Shown piece by piece: positions 9,977-19,054 of a stretch of 64,000 nt of DNA; position 1 is the first letter of the stretch, and each line of letters opens with the position of its first letter. The position numbers and the translations under genes are program-made. The stretch is from the NCBI RefSeq assembly GCF_001584325.1, contig NZ_LSAZ01000027.1:37463-101462 (forward strand), in the 5' to 3' direction. A model generated the notes under the pieces. It was not told where the DNA came from. It ran no database searches and saw only the letters and a list, made by a program, of their open reading frames with translations. This DNA comes from Bacillus nakamurai (GTDB lineage Bacteria > Bacillota > Bacilli > Bacillales > Bacillaceae).

Positions 9977-10412
9977 TTAATCTTCGGCTGGATTTTTCTT
10001 TCGACAGCTATCACAAATTCCGTAAAACTCTAATTGGTGATGTGTCATCTTATAGTTCGTAATCTTCTCAGCAAACTCTTCAACTTCATGTAAATAAGGA
10101 TAATGAAAATCCGCAACTTTACCGCACTTCTTGCAGATGACATGATAATGATCATCTGAAGCTGAATCATAACGTGTATTTTCACCGAAGTTCAATTCTC
10201 TTACTAAGCCTTCTTTTTTGTAATACCGGAGTGTGTTATAAACTGTTGCTTGGCTGACAGTTGGGAAGTTGATCTTAAGCGCTTGATAAAGTTCTTCAGC
10301 AGTAGGATGCTGTATTTTCGACAGGTAACAATAAATAGCAAGTCTTTGGGGGGGGGATTCGAACTCCCTTTGCTTTTAACCTTGCTAAGGCCGTTTCCTT
10401 CAGTTTTGCCAT
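9977..10412 (-). pseudogene. PerR/Fur-family regulator, frameshifted at a nine-C tract
   Basis: A paralog of PerR, the metal-dependent peroxide/metal repressor. Translation starts MAKLKETALARLKAKGVRI, then leaves frame at a run of nine Cs on the coding strand (Gs at 10348-10356). With eight Cs the frame continues QRLAIYCYLSKIQHPTAEEL through the winged helix (TVSQATVYNTLRYY). It goes on into the dimer/metal domain (DDHYHVICKKCGK, ending in a CDSC motif). The repaired product would be 144 aa, the PerR length. Metal-site residues of the HYH and ADFHY motifs are intact, so the break is recent, phase-variable or a sequencing error. Last gene of the minus-strand operon behind the Zur box. Confidence 0.85.
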
Positions 10413-10437
10413 CCTTTTACACCTTCTTTAGAAAATT

Positions 10438-11196
10438 TCAGCAATTGTTACTGCACGCTCTTTTCTGTTTTTTAAGGTGGCCTGATCGAACTATTTTTGT
10501 TTGGATATATCGTTCATTGTCAGCCGTTATCGGGCACCATACCGGTATCCTTCGTCTTATGCGGATTCCTGCCTGCCGTAACTTTTCCAGCTTATGAGGA
10601 TTATTCGTAATTAAATCGATGGGTTGGTTCCTCAAAAACTTTAAAATGGTTGCGGATTCATCATACGTTCGCAGGTCATCCTCAAAGCCAAGTGCTTCAT
10701 TTGCCTCTACGGTGTCCATGCCCTGCTGCTGCAGCAGATAGGCCATTGCCTTATGGAATAATCCGATTCCTCTTCCTTCCTGATTTGCGATATAAAAGAT
10801 GGCTCCGCAGCCATTATCGGTAATCAACTGCTTCGCTTCCTGAAACTGTTCCCCGCAATCACATTTTCGGCTTCCGAATATATCACCTGTGTGACAAATA
10901 CTATGAAAGCGAACAAAAGCTTGGTTAGCATGTTTAAACTCTCCGTAAACGAGTACTGAAGAGAGCTGCTGATCTGCCATAGGATTTCCCTGAAGCTGTT
11001 TTAAAATCTGTTCTATTGATAAATCTTCCGCTATGTTTTCCTGATTCACCCATGTATACCATTTGAAAATGAACGTTTTAACGTTAACATTGAGAGGTAA
11101 TGTAACAGGCCCTAACAATAAAAGGGTGTGTGCACCATGTGATATTTTCTTAAGATATTGATTGCCGGTTCTGAGATATTGTTCGTTATAAGTCAA
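10438..11196 (-). CDS. GTP cyclohydrolase II-like protein (RibA paralog)
   Basis: Stand-alone GTP cyclohydrolase II domain, 252 aa from TTG 11196, which lies about 7 bases after aaaggagag. Zinc ligands are present (C101, C112, C114 in ICHTGDIFGSRKCDCG), as are the QEGRGIGL loop and the substrate motif DDLRTYDESATIL. The first 80 residues diverge from housekeeping RibA and it lacks a fused RibB domain. It may make the first riboflavin intermediate or act on a modified substrate. It lies between sufU-like and the broken regulator on a Zur-box operon, suggesting use under zinc limitation. Base composition is A+T-richer than the backbone. Confidence 0.8.
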   Translation of the reverse strand: MTYNEQYLRTGNQYLKKISHGAHTLLLLGPVTLPLNVNVKTFIFKWYTWVNQENIAEDLSIEQILKQLQGNPMADQQLSSVLVYGEFKHANQAFVRFHSICHTGDIFGSRKCDCGEQFQEAKQLITDNGCGAIFYIANQEGRGIGLFHKAMAYLLQQQGMDTVEANEALGFEDDLRTYDESATILKFLRNQPIDLITNNPHKLEKLRQAGIRIRRRIPVWCPITADNERYIQTKIVRSGHLKKQKRACSNNC

Positions 11197-11213
11197 GTAT
11201 GTTCTCTCCTTTT

Positions 11214-11651
11214 TTAATGCTCCCAATTCGTTACATTCTTTTTCATTTTTTCAAACGCCTGCCAAGGCATTAGGGCACAATTGTGGCGAGCTTTTAAAGG
11301 ATGAACGCCTATTAAAGAAATCGCGTCTCCCAATGTTTCTTCTTTTGGTTCTGTCCCGTTGCGTATCATCTCTTCCATGACATGGTGCATTTCTTCAACT
11401 TCCGTAAATGTTTTGTTTTTCAGAAGATCAGTCATAATGGATGAGGACGCCATGCTGATGCTGCACCCTTCCCCTATAAAGGAAGCGTCCTTTATTTTGT
11501 TCCCCTGTATATCAATAAACAGAGTCATGACATCCCCGCAAGTAGGATTTTTATAATGAACAGATAAAGCATTAGGATGTTCGATTTTTCGGAAATTCCG
11601 TTTGTATCTTGAGTGATCCATGATTACCGATCGGTATAAACCTTCTAACAA
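11214..11651 (-). CDS. SufU/IscU-type iron-sulfur scaffold or sulfurtransferase paralog
   Basis: 145 aa, SufU family, which in Bacillus is a zinc-dependent sulfur acceptor for SufS. All three ligand cysteines and the Asp are present: C38 and D40 (PTCGD), C63 (GEGCSISMAS) and C125 (RHNCA). The start is TTG 11651, about 9 bases after ggaagga. It is first in the minus-strand operon and reads away from the Zur box. It diverges enough from the housekeeping SufU to be a paralog (charged N-terminus HSRYKRNFRK). Metal ligands are not lost, so this is not a simple zinc-free replacement. Confidence 0.85.
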   Translation of the reverse strand: MLEGLYRSVIMDHSRYKRNFRKIEHPNALSVHYKNPTCGDVMTLFIDIQGNKIKDASFIGEGCSISMASSSIMTDLLKNKTFTEVEEMHHVMEEMIRNGTEPKEETLGDAISLIGVHPLKARHNCALMPWQAFEKMKKNVTNWEH

Positions 11652-11723
11652 AATGATTGCTCCTTCCCTTCTCTAAATATATACATTGAAATTGCTGATG
11701 GGTTTGTCTATACTTTAATATGT

Positions 11724-11744
11724 AAAACGTAATCATTGCGATTT
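11724..11744. promoter_or_regulatory. Zur box between two divergent operons
   Basis: The core at 11727-11741 reads acgtaatcattgcga. It matches the B. subtilis Zur consensus TCGTAATNATTACGA at all but two positions, and the flanking aaa and ttt extend the dyad. The motif is clearly closer to Zur than to Fur or PerR boxes because of the outer CG pairs. It lies midway between the sufU-like start (minus) and the hemB remnant (plus), so both operons are probably repressed by zinc-loaded Zur. Confidence 0.8.
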
Positions 11745-11773
11745 AAGATTAACTCATTTAGAAAAGTGGTGCA

Positions 11774-12034
11774 ATGACATTGACTCAATTTTTCACATTC
11801 TCACGGCATCGCAGACTGCGCTCGACGTTGTTTTTGCGTGATTTGGTAAGAGAAAACAGCCTTTCTTGTAACGATTTAATATATCCTCTATTTGCAGCAG
11901 CCCAAAACGGCTGGATTAATGAAAAAAATACAGTGCTGGAAAGTATGATTTCTATGAAACGGGCCGGTGCGGATCTTATTGTTACATATTTTGCAAAAGA
12001 TATAGCAAGATATCTTCTGGAAGATAATCGATGA
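11774..12034 (+). pseudogene. HemB (porphobilinogen synthase) remnant with large internal deletion
   Basis: An 86-residue frame whose first 40 residues match the HemB N-terminus ([19 protein letters not shown], then DLIYPLF). Residues 41-84 match its extreme C-terminus ([28 protein letters not shown]). About 240 residues are missing, including the zinc cysteines, both active-site lysines and most of the barrel. The join is in frame. It cannot make porphobilinogen. It is first in the plus-strand operon of the Zur box and overlaps the yidD start (ATGATGA), so it may persist as a leader for translation coupling. Confidence 0.85.
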
Positions 12035-13077
12035 TGAGACAGGCGGCGATCGTATGTATTCGTTTATATCAAAAGGCAATATCGCCTCTGTTTCCGCCAA
12101 CTTGCAGATTTTATCCAACATGCTCTGCCTATGGGATTGAAGCTTTTCAAAAGTTTGGGTTTATCAAAAGCAGCTGGCTGCTCGTCAAACGATTGCTGAA
12201 ATGTCACCCTTTTCATCCGGGAGGTTTTGACCCTGTTCCAAGAAAAACAGACAAAAAAAAGGGAGGGGAGCTCTCTATGAATCGGCCGTATGAAATTCAA
12301 TTTGGCTCTAATCGAATGATTGTTCTTTCTGATGGAACGTTTCCTGTAACGAAGGAATTTTTCCTTGCAGGGGCGCATAATGACCAGGAAGTTGATCGAT
12401 TTCCTGATGAATTTGAAGTAGCGCTGAATTTTGTATGCCTGCAAATAGGCGGTAAGCATATTTTAATTGATACAGGATTTGGAGAAACAGGCGGACAGGA
12501 GTCTGGGCAATTATTAACTCACTTACACCAATCGGGAATTCATCGTAATCTAATTGATTATGTTGTATTGTCTCATAGTCATTTAGATCATACCGGCGGG
12601 CTTGTGAAAAATGGAAAACCTGCTTTTCCAAACGCCATTCATATCATGAGTAAGAAAGAATGGTTATATGCGGAACAAACTCCTGAGTCCAAACAATTTA
12701 AGGTATTAAATAAAGTCCTTCCGCTGCTCAAGGTTATTGAAGAGGATACTGAAATATTACCGGGAGTATTGCTGAAACATACACCCGGTCACACACCGGG
12801 ACATCTAACTGCGGAAGTTCTTACAAATAATGGTGTATACTTGTTCGCAAATGATGTATTCAATATTCCATATAGTATTTCTAATACAAATTTGCGTGTG
12901 GTACTTGAAGAAGATTCTGTACAGGGGGTAAAGACCAGGAATCAATTGATCCAATCGGCTCGAAAAGAAAGAGCCTTCCTTCATTCCTGTCATTTTCCGT
13001 ACCCGGGGCTGGGGACCATTGAAAAAATAAATTCACTATATAAATGGAAACCCATTGAGAGGAAACACTACTCCTAA
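12031..13077 (+). CDS. YidD-like domain read in frame into a metallo-beta-lactamase
   Basis: Continuous 348-codon frame. Residues 1-75 are a YidD protein, which assists membrane-protein insertion: [32 protein letters not shown] short Lys-rich linker ([10 protein letters not shown]) leads without a stop into a complete MBL-fold enzyme from Met83. Free-standing YidD proteins end soon after DPVP, so the stop codon has been lost or the two genes fused. A very strong ribosome site (gggaggggag) precedes Met83, so the MBL is probably also made separately. The ATG overlaps the hemB remnant stop. Confidence 0.75.
   Translation: MMRQAAIVCIRLYQKAISPLFPPTCRFYPTCSAYGIEAFQKFGFIKSSWLLVKRLLKCHPFHPGGFDPVPRKTDKKKGGELSMNRPYEIQFGSNRMIVLSDGTFPVTKEFFLAGAHNDQEVDRFPDEFEVALNFVCLQIGGKHILIDTGFGETGGQESGQLLTHLHQSGIHRNLIDYVVLSHSHLDHTGGLVKNGKPAFPNAIHIMSKKEWLYAEQTPESKQFKVLNKVLPLLKVIEEDTEILPGVLLKHTPGHTPGHLTAEVLTNNGVYLFANDVFNIPYSISNTNLRVVLEEDSVQGVKTRNQLIQSARKERAFLHSCHFPYPGLGTIEKINSLYKWKPIERKHYS
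12277..13077 (+). CDS. Metallo-beta-lactamase-fold hydrolase (AHL-lactonase-like), internal start
   Basis: 266 aa from the internal ATG with its own ribosome site 6 bases upstream. It has the zinc motif HSHLDH (H100, H102, D104, H105), then HTPGHTPGH and ND at 192-193, giving a dinuclear centre. The N-terminal strand pattern and the LIDTGFG segment resemble the lactonase / YtnP branch. Lactone hydrolysis or quorum quenching is possible but only inferred. As a zinc enzyme behind a Zur box it fits the theme of the cluster. Confidence 0.78.
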   Translation: MNRPYEIQFGSNRMIVLSDGTFPVTKEFFLAGAHNDQEVDRFPDEFEVALNFVCLQIGGKHILIDTGFGETGGQESGQLLTHLHQSGIHRNLIDYVVLSHSHLDHTGGLVKNGKPAFPNAIHIMSKKEWLYAEQTPESKQFKVLNKVLPLLKVIEEDTEILPGVLLKHTPGHTPGHLTAEVLTNNGVYLFANDVFNIPYSISNTNLRVVLEEDSVQGVKTRNQLIQSARKERAFLHSCHFPYPGLGTIEKINSLYKWKPIERKHYS

Positions 13078-13123
13078 TGCGCTAGATTCATAATTGCTTC
13101 GGTTAGAGGGGCAGTGTAAAAAT

Positions 13124-13172
13124 AAGTCCCTTTCCTTTTTTCTTTCTCGGAATAAGGAAAGGGACTTTTTCT
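13124..13172. terminator. Bidirectional terminator between the MBL gene and nagR
   Basis: Perfect 14-bp stem (aagtccctttcctt / aaggaaagggactt) with T runs on both strands. It serves the plus-strand MBL operon and possibly the convergent nagABR operon. Confidence 0.85.
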
Positions 13173-13263
13173 GTGTTCAGCGGAGTGCAAAGGATTATGA
13201 GATATGTTGATTGAATCTCTTTAAAATCTTAATAATAAAGAGTTGTTTCCAATCCATACGAAT

Positions 13264-13995
13264 TTATTTCACTCTGTCCATATAATGCACAAATGTGTAG
13301 CGGTCGCCTCTGTAAGCTGATTTGACATGCTCAAAGGCCGTGCCGTTCTGCAGGTAGGTGGTCCGCTTAATATAAAGGACGGGCGCGCCGGGCTGAATGC
13401 CGAGAAGCTCTGCTTCCTCCTGTGAGGCTGTTCCCGGTTCAAGCTCCTGCTTTGCCCGTGAAATCGGCATTTGATTGTATTCCTCGATGTGCTCATACAT
13501 GGATGACCGAAAATGGGAGGCATCCAGCTTACCCGCCATGTCAAACGGGATATACGAAGCCTCGAGCGCCATCGGAATATCGTTGGCCAGCCGGACGCGG
13601 ATGATTTTATGAAGCATTGACGGATACCCGCATCCTAAAATTGAAGCCAATTCTTCAGTAGCCGGAATCAGCTGATATTCGGCCAATCTGCTTCCCGGCT
13701 TCATACCGCGGCTTCTCATGTCCTCCGTAAAGCTTGTCAGCCCTTGCAGCGGCTGCTCCATTTTTAATTTGCTGACGAAGGTTCCCCGGCCTTTTTGTCT
13801 GTATAAAAACCCTTCGTTCACCAAGTTGGAAAGCGCCTGCCGCACCGTCATTCTGCTGATGCCGAATTGCTCGGCGTATTCGCGCTCCGAGGGAAGCGGC
13901 GCGTCCGCTTTTAGCTCGCCGTTTTTGATTTGTGTCTTTAATTGCTCCATAATCTGAAAATAAATCGGAATCGGGGATTGTTTATCAATATGCAT
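13264..13995 (-). CDS. nagR: NagR (YvoA), GntR/HutC-family repressor of GlcNAc use
   Basis: 243 aa. The N-terminal winged helix-turn-helix of the GntR family (PLPSEREYAEQFGISRMTVR) covers residues 1-75 and is followed by a UTRA effector domain. It represses nagAB and nagP and is released by glucosamine-6-P or GlcNAc-6-P. It lies 21 bases after nagB, third in the operon. A matching operator lies upstream of nagA. Confidence 0.95.
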   Translation of the reverse strand: MHIDKQSPIPIYFQIMEQLKTQIKNGELKADAPLPSEREYAEQFGISRMTVRQALSNLVNEGFLYRQKGRGTFVSKLKMEQPLQGLTSFTEDMRSRGMKPGSRLAEYQLIPATEELASILGCGYPSMLHKIIRVRLANDIPMALEASYIPFDMAGKLDASHFRSSMYEHIEEYNQMPISRAKQELEPGTASQEEAELLGIQPGAPVLYIKRTTYLQNGTAFEHVKSAYRGDRYTFVHYMDRVK

Positions 13996-14016
13996 AGGTT
14001 AAAATCCTTTCAAGCG

Positions 14017-14736
14017 TCAGCCCGCAGCCTCTTCATCGATCAAGACCGTCACATCCGGGTGTAAATGCAGAGCCGAGGCAGGGAATGATTCGCTGATGCG
14101 CCCGTCCAGCAGCTGTTTTACCGCTTGGGCCTTGCTTTTTCCGGAAGCCATGATCAATATCCGCTTGCCGGACAAAATCGTTTCAATGCCCATTGTAACG
14201 GCTTTTTTCGGGACTTGATCGATTGACGAAAAGTATCGCGCATTTGCCTGCCTTGTTTCTTCGTCCAGCTCAACGACGTGCGTCCGGGATTGAAATGGCG
14301 TGCCCGGTTCATTGAAGCCGATATGGCCGTTATGCCCGATACCCAGCAGCTGAATATCTGTGCCGCCGAGCGATGCCGCCAATCGGTCATAGCGCTCGCA
14401 TTCAGCGTCAAGATCGTCTGCCTGTCCGTCAGGAAGAAAATGGCGGTCCTTACGGCTGTCGATATGCGCAAATAAATGTGTATTCATATAATAATGATAG
14501 CTGTTTTTATCCTCAGGAGAAAGCCCGGCGTATTCATCAAGATTGATGGTGCTGACATTTTGAAACGACAGGCCTTCCGTGCGGTGCATCCGCACCAGCT
14601 CTTTGTATACGCCTTCCGGTGTGCCGCCCGTCGCAAGGCCGAGGACGGCATCGGGCTTTTGCTTCACTGTTTCAGCGATGATAGCTGCGGCTTTTTGGCT
14701 TAGTTCCTCATAATTTCTGCATTTGATCACATTCAT
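14017..14736 (-). CDS. nagB: Glucosamine-6-phosphate deaminase
   Basis: 239 aa. It converts glucosamine-6-P to fructose-6-P plus ammonia. Visible motifs are the phosphate loop LATGGTPEG (34-42), LDEYAGL with catalytic D67, and GHNGHIGFNEPG with H138 and E143. Length is normal. It overlaps the nagA stop by 4 bases, indicating translational coupling. Confidence 0.96.
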   Translation of the reverse strand: MNVIKCRNYEELSQKAAAIIAETVKQKPDAVLGLATGGTPEGVYKELVRMHRTEGLSFQNVSTINLDEYAGLSPEDKNSYHYYMNTHLFAHIDSRKDRHFLPDGQADDLDAECERYDRLAASLGGTDIQLLGIGHNGHIGFNEPGTPFQSRTHVVELDEETRQANARYFSSIDQVPKKAVTMGIETILSGKRILIMASGKSKAQAVKQLLDGRISESFPASALHLHPDVTVLIDEEAAG

Positions 14737-15923
14737 GACCAGTCAACCTCCTTTGAGATGTATGCGGCGTTTCCGCGGCAAATGGCCGCCAATACGCTGC
14801 ACTGTCCGTCTGTCAAAATAATGTCGGCGTCTTTTCCTTCCGCAATGCTTCCTTTGCGGTCATAGATGCCAAGCTGGCGGGCGGCGTTTGCTGACGTCAT
14901 ATTAGCTATATCCAGCCAAGAACAATCTGTAAACCTGCGCATGAGCGCTGCGCCTTCATTCATTTTCAGAATGGAGCCTGCCAGAGTTCCGTCAGAAAGC
15001 AGGGCTGTGTTTCCGCGGACTGTAACCTTCTGCCCTCCGAATTCATACACACCGTCCTGAAGCCCTTTTGCCCGCATAGAGTCCGTTATCATGATCAGCT
15101 TTTGGCTGCCTTTCGCCAAATATGCGAGCTTTACGGCTAAGGGATGTGAATGAATGCCGTCAGTAATCAGCTCTGCCGTGATGTTCTCACAGGCAAGGGC
15201 CGTACCGATGCCCCCCGGCTCACGGTGATGAAAGGAGCTCATGGCATTATAAAGATGGGTCATATGCAGCGCGCCGGCCTCTGCCGCTTCTGCTAAAAGC
15301 TCGGAACTTGCGTTTGTATGCCCCATTGACGGGATAATCGATTGCTCTTTTAAATAACGGATCAAGCTGAAATCGTCATCCTCTTCCGGTGCAAGCGTCA
15401 CGATTTTGATCAGCCCTCCCGCCAGCCGCTCCCATTTTTGAAAAAGGTCCGGATCTGTGGGGGTGATCCACTGCTTTGGCTGTGCCCCGGCCTTTTTTGG
15501 CGAGACAAACGGGCCTTCTAAGTGAATGCCGAGCAGCTCTGCGCCTTTATCCGCTTGTGGGGAGGATGACGTCCATTCCTTTACGTTAACAAGCGCTTTT
15601 TCAATGTTTTCGTGCTGCTGTGTGATCGTTGTAGCTAAAAAAGATGTTGTTCCTTCTTCAGGCAGACGGGAAGACAAAGTATCAAGAGCCGAAAAATCGG
15701 CATCCATCGTATCTGCGCCATAGCCGCCGTGGATATGAATATCAATCATACCGGGAAGCACATAAGAGTTTTTGGGCGCCTGCCACTCTTTATCGAACGT
15801 TTCTTGCGGTTTTTTGTCACCCGCATACGAAATGAGGCCGTCTTTCATTCCGAGGAATCCGTTTTGAATGATTCCATTTTCTGTTACAATGCGGGCACCG
15901 CAGATTAAAATGCTTTCAGCCAA
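14733..15923 (-). CDS. nagA: N-acetylglucosamine-6-phosphate deacetylase
   Basis: 396 aa from TTG 15923, about 8 bases after aaaggcg. The GTG at 15932 would abut the ribosome site. It is an amidohydrolase removing acetate from GlcNAc-6-P. Metal and catalytic motifs are DIHIHGG, HLEGPF, GHTNAS, THLYNAM and TDSM. First gene of nagA-nagB-nagR, with the NagR operator about 55 bases upstream. Confidence 0.95.
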   Translation of the reverse strand: MAESILICGARIVTENGIIQNGFLGMKDGLISYAGDKKPQETFDKEWQAPKNSYVLPGMIDIHIHGGYGADTMDADFSALDTLSSRLPEEGTTSFLATTITQQHENIEKALVNVKEWTSSSPQADKGAELLGIHLEGPFVSPKKAGAQPKQWITPTDPDLFQKWERLAGGLIKIVTLAPEEDDDFSLIRYLKEQSIIPSMGHTNASSELLAEAAEAGALHMTHLYNAMSSFHHREPGGIGTALACENITAELITDGIHSHPLAVKLAYLAKGSQKLIMITDSMRAKGLQDGVYEFGGQKVTVRGNTALLSDGTLAGSILKMNEGAALMRRFTDCSWLDIANMTSANAARQLGIYDRKGSIAEGKDADIILTDGQCSVLAAICRGNAAYISKEVDWS

Positions 15924-15978
15924 TAAAAACACGCCTTTCTGGATGATTTGTTATGTTTATTTTACTCCTTTTCAGACT

Positions 15979-15994
15979 AGTTATCTAGACCAGT
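15979..15994. promoter_or_regulatory. NagR operator (dre-type site) upstream of nagA
   Basis: Minus strand ACTGGTCTAGATAACT matches the NagR/DasR consensus ACTGGTCTAGACCACT at 14 of 16 bases, around the palindromic TCTAGA. It lies in the nagA-hprK intergenic region, in position to repress nagABR. Confidence 0.8.
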
Positions 15995-16092
15995 TATGCC
16001 GTAATTGTATAAATCTGTTTTGGTTCAGTCTCTAAAGTGATAAAATATAACTGTTCAAAGCTCGGAACATCCCAGAACAGGAGGAACTTATC

Positions 16093-17025
16093 TTGGCAAA
16101 GGTTCGGACCAAAGACGTAATGGAGCAGTTCAATTTAGAATTGATCAGCGGAGAAGAAGGGGTTAACCGCCCGATTACGATGAGTGATTTATCACGGCCC
16201 GGTATTGAAATCGCCGGTTATTTTACATATTACCCGAGGGAACGGGTGCAGCTTCTAGGGAAAACAGAGCTGTCATTTTTTGAACAGCTTCCTGACGAAG
16301 ATAAGAAACAAAGAATGAAATCACTTTGCACCGATGTCACACCTGCTATCATTCTTTCCAGAGATATGCCGATCCCGCCGGAGCTTATAGAAGCGTCCGA
16401 ACAAAACGGTGTGCCGGTGCTCAGATCACCTTTAAAAACAACAAGATTGTCAAGCAGACTGACAAACTTTCTTGAAAGCCGTCTCGCGCCGACGACAGCC
16501 ATTCACGGCGTGCTCGTAGATATATACGGCGTGGGCGTGCTGATTACGGGGAAAAGCGGCGTCGGAAAAAGTGAGACCGCGCTGGAGCTCGTCAAACGCG
16601 GCCATCGTCTAGTCGCCGATGACTGCGTCGAAATCCGGCAGGAGGATCAGGATACGCTTGTCGGCAATGCGCCTGAGCTGATTGAGCATCTGCTCGAAAT
16701 CAGGGGGCTCGGCATTATCAATGTGATGACGCTGTTTGGCGCCGGAGCCGTCAGAAGCAATAAAAGAATTACCATCGTCATGGACCTGGAGCTTTGGGAG
16801 CAAGGGAAACAATACGATCGTCTTGGACTTGAAGAAGAAAAAATGAAAATCATTGATACAGAAATCACAAAACTGACAATCCCCGTCCGTCCGGGACGAA
16901 ATCTCGCTGTCATTATCGAAGTTGCGGCGATGAACTTCAGATTAAAACGGATGGGCTTAAATGCTGCCGAGCAATTTACGCATAAGCTGGCGGATGTCAT
17001 TGAAGATGGTGAACAAGACGAATAG
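16093..17025 (+). CDS. hprK: HPr kinase/phosphorylase
   Basis: 310 aa from TTG, after aggagga. It phosphorylates Ser46 of HPr and Crh in response to fructose-1,6-bisphosphate and reverses this with phosphate, so it is the sensor of carbon catabolite repression. Walker A GKSGVGKS occupies 153-160, and the family signature [17 protein letters not shown] follows. First gene of hprK-lgt-ppaX-yvoF. Its substrate Crh is also encoded here (38419-38676), as are cre sites controlled by the pathway. Confidence 0.97.
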   Translation: MAKVRTKDVMEQFNLELISGEEGVNRPITMSDLSRPGIEIAGYFTYYPRERVQLLGKTELSFFEQLPDEDKKQRMKSLCTDVTPAIILSRDMPIPPELIEASEQNGVPVLRSPLKTTRLSSRLTNFLESRLAPTTAIHGVLVDIYGVGVLITGKSGVGKSETALELVKRGHRLVADDCVEIRQEDQDTLVGNAPELIEHLLEIRGLGIINVMTLFGAGAVRSNKRITIVMDLELWEQGKQYDRLGLEEEKMKIIDTEITKLTIPVRPGRNLAVIIEVAAMNFRLKRMGLNAAEQFTHKLADVIEDGEQDE

Positions 17026-17039
17026 GAGTTGGCAATTTA

Positions 17040-17855
17040 ATGAATGAAGCAATAACACCAATCAATCCGATTGCCTTACAGCTGGGGCCCCTTTCCGTCC
17101 ATTGGTACGGGGTCATTATCGGCGCGGGCGCTCTGTTAGGGCTGTGGCTGGCGATGAGAGAGAGTGAAAAGCGCGGGCTGAAAAAAGACATTTTTATTGA
17201 CCTTGTTCTTTTTGCCATTCCCATCGCAATCATTTGTGCACGGGTGTATTATGTTCTTTTTGAGTGGGGCTATTATTCAGAACACCCGGGAGAAATCATC
17301 AAAATCTGGAAGGGCGGCATCGCGATTCACGGCGGTTTAATCGGTGCGATTGCGACGGGAATCGTCTTTTCGAAAGTGAGAGGCATCTCTTTCTGGAAGC
17401 TTGCGGATATTGCCGCACCGAGTATTTTACTCGGGCAGGCCATCGGGCGCTGGGGGAACTTTATCAACCAGGAAGCTCACGGCGAGGCTGTCAGCCGGTC
17501 ATTTTTGGAAAGCCTTCATCTGCCTGAATTCATCATTAACCAGATGTATATAAACGGGCAATATTATCATCCGACTTTCTTGTATGAGTCATTGTGGAGT
17601 TTTATCGGCGTCATTATGCTGCTTCTGCTCCGGCGCGCGAATCTGCGCAGGGGCAATCTGTTTTTGACCTATATCATCTGGTATTCGATCGGCAGATTCT
17701 TTATTGAGCATATGCGGACGGACAGCCTGATGCTGACGAGCAACCTTCGCATTGCTCAAGTGATTTCAATTGTGTTAATTGTTCTTGCTATCTTTTTGAT
17801 GATTTTCAGACGTGTCAAAGGGTATGCCGATAAGCGGTATGCGGACACAGACTGA
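17040..17855 (+). CDS. lgt: Prolipoprotein diacylglyceryl transferase
   Basis: 271 aa, multi-spanning membrane enzyme (about seven helices). It attaches diacylglycerol to the lipobox cysteine of prolipoproteins such as MdxE in this window. Diagnostic motifs are [10 protein letters not shown] and [13 protein letters not shown], with the essential Arg. The ribosome site taggagt precedes ATG, 14 bases after hprK. Confidence 0.96.
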   Translation: MNEAITPINPIALQLGPLSVHWYGVIIGAGALLGLWLAMRESEKRGLKKDIFIDLVLFAIPIAIICARVYYVLFEWGYYSEHPGEIIKIWKGGIAIHGGLIGAIATGIVFSKVRGISFWKLADIAAPSILLGQAIGRWGNFINQEAHGEAVSRSFLESLHLPEFIINQMYINGQYYHPTFLYESLWSFIGVIMLLLLRRANLRRGNLFLTYIIWYSIGRFFIEHMRTDSLMLTSNLRIAQVISIVLIVLAIFLMIFRRVKGYADKRYADTD

Positions 17856-17881
17856 CGTCTGAAAACCGGAAAGGACGTATG

Positions 17882-18532
17882 ATGACTGATAAACGTGTAA
17901 ACACCATTTTGTTTGATCTTGACGGCACGCTGATTAATACGAATGAGCTGATTATCGCTTCATATCTTCATACGCTTGACCATTATTGCCCGGGACGGTA
18001 TCAGCGGGAGGACGTGCTCCCGTTTATCGGCCCGCCCCTGTACGAAACATTTTCAGGTATAAACGCCGCAAAATGCGATGAAATGATCAGCATGTACAGG
18101 GCATTTAACCATGACATGCATGATGAGCTCGTGACAGAATATGAAACGGTTTATGAAACGCTTGATGAATTGAAAAAGGCGGGATATAAGCTTGGCATCG
18201 TCACGACGAAGCTAAGGGATACCGTGAATATGGGCCTTGCGCTGACGGGGATCGGGCCGTTTTTTGAGACGGTCGTCACACTCGATGATGTCAAAAACCC
18301 GAAGCCAGATCCGGAGCCAGTGCGTCTCGCCCTCCGGCAGCTTGCAAGTGAACCTTCTGAAGCCATAATGGTCGGTGACAACTATCACGACGTATTGGCA
18401 GGAAAAAACGCCGGCACGAAAACCGCGGGTGTCGCATGGACGATCAAAGGCGCAAAAGAGCTTGCCAAGCACGAACCGGACTACATGCTCGAAAAAATGA
18501 GCGATTTATTACAAATTACCGGAGTGAAGTGA
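17882..18532 (+). CDS. ppaX: Pyrophosphatase PpaX (HAD family)
   Basis: 216 aa from the second of two adjacent ATGs, which has the better 6-base spacing from aaagga and gives the B. subtilis length. HAD motif I FDLDGTL (D12, D14), motif III region KPDPEP and motif IV VGDNYHD. It hydrolyses the pyrophosphate released when HprK dephosphorylates HPr-Ser-P, matching its place in the operon. Confidence 0.93.
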   Translation: MTDKRVNTILFDLDGTLINTNELIIASYLHTLDHYCPGRYQREDVLPFIGPPLYETFSGINAAKCDEMISMYRAFNHDMHDELVTEYETVYETLDELKKAGYKLGIVTTKLRDTVNMGLALTGIGPFFETVVTLDDVKNPKPDPEPVRLALRQLASEPSEAIMVGDNYHDVLAGKNAGTKTAGVAWTIKGAKELAKHEPDYMLEKMSDLLQITGVK

Positions 18533-18535
18533 TCC

Positions 18536-19054
18536 GTGAGAAAAACAGACCGACATCCGGTTTCAGGTGCAAATTCACTATGGCATGTGTACAAAACGGT
18601 TCCATTTTTGAAGGTGATGAAAAATTTCATCGTGATTCAAATCGCGAGGTATACGCCTTTTTTAGGAATGAAAAATTGGCTGTACCGCACTTTTCTGAAC
18701 ATGAACATCGGGAAACAGACGTCCTTTGCGCTGATGGTGATGCCCGATATCATGTTTCCTGAAAAGATCACTGTCGGAAAAAACAGCATTATCGGCTACA
18801 ACACGACGATTTTGTCCCATGAATATTTGATTCATGAGTACCGGATCGGCAATGTGAAGATCGGTGATGAGGTGATGATCGGGGCGAATACAACCATTCT
18901 GCCCGGCGTGACAATCGGTAATGGAGCCGTTGTTTCCGCAGGAACGCTTGTGCATAAAGATGTGCCGGCAGGGGCATTTGCCGGCGGCAACCCGATGAAG
19001 CTGATCTATACGGCCAAAGAAATGAAGGAACGAATGGGAAAACCCGCTGATTGA
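18536..19054 (+). CDS. yvoF: YvoF, hexapeptide-repeat acetyltransferase
   Basis: 172 aa from GTG, 3 bases after ppaX. It has left-handed beta-helix hexapeptide repeats (KITVGKNSIIGYNT, GDEVMIGANTTILPGVTIG) and a C-terminal GNPMKLI segment typical of maltose/galactoside-type O-acetyltransferases. The acceptor is unknown. Last gene of the hprK operon; its stop codon lies within the terminator loop. Confidence 0.9.
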   Translation: MRKTDRHPVSGANSLWHVYKTVPFLKVMKNFIVIQIARYTPFLGMKNWLYRTFLNMNIGKQTSFALMVMPDIMFPEKITVGKNSIIGYNTTILSHEYLIHEYRIGNVKIGDEVMIGANTTILPGVTIGNGAVVSAGTLVHKDVPAGAFAGGNPMKLIYTAKEMKERMGKPAD

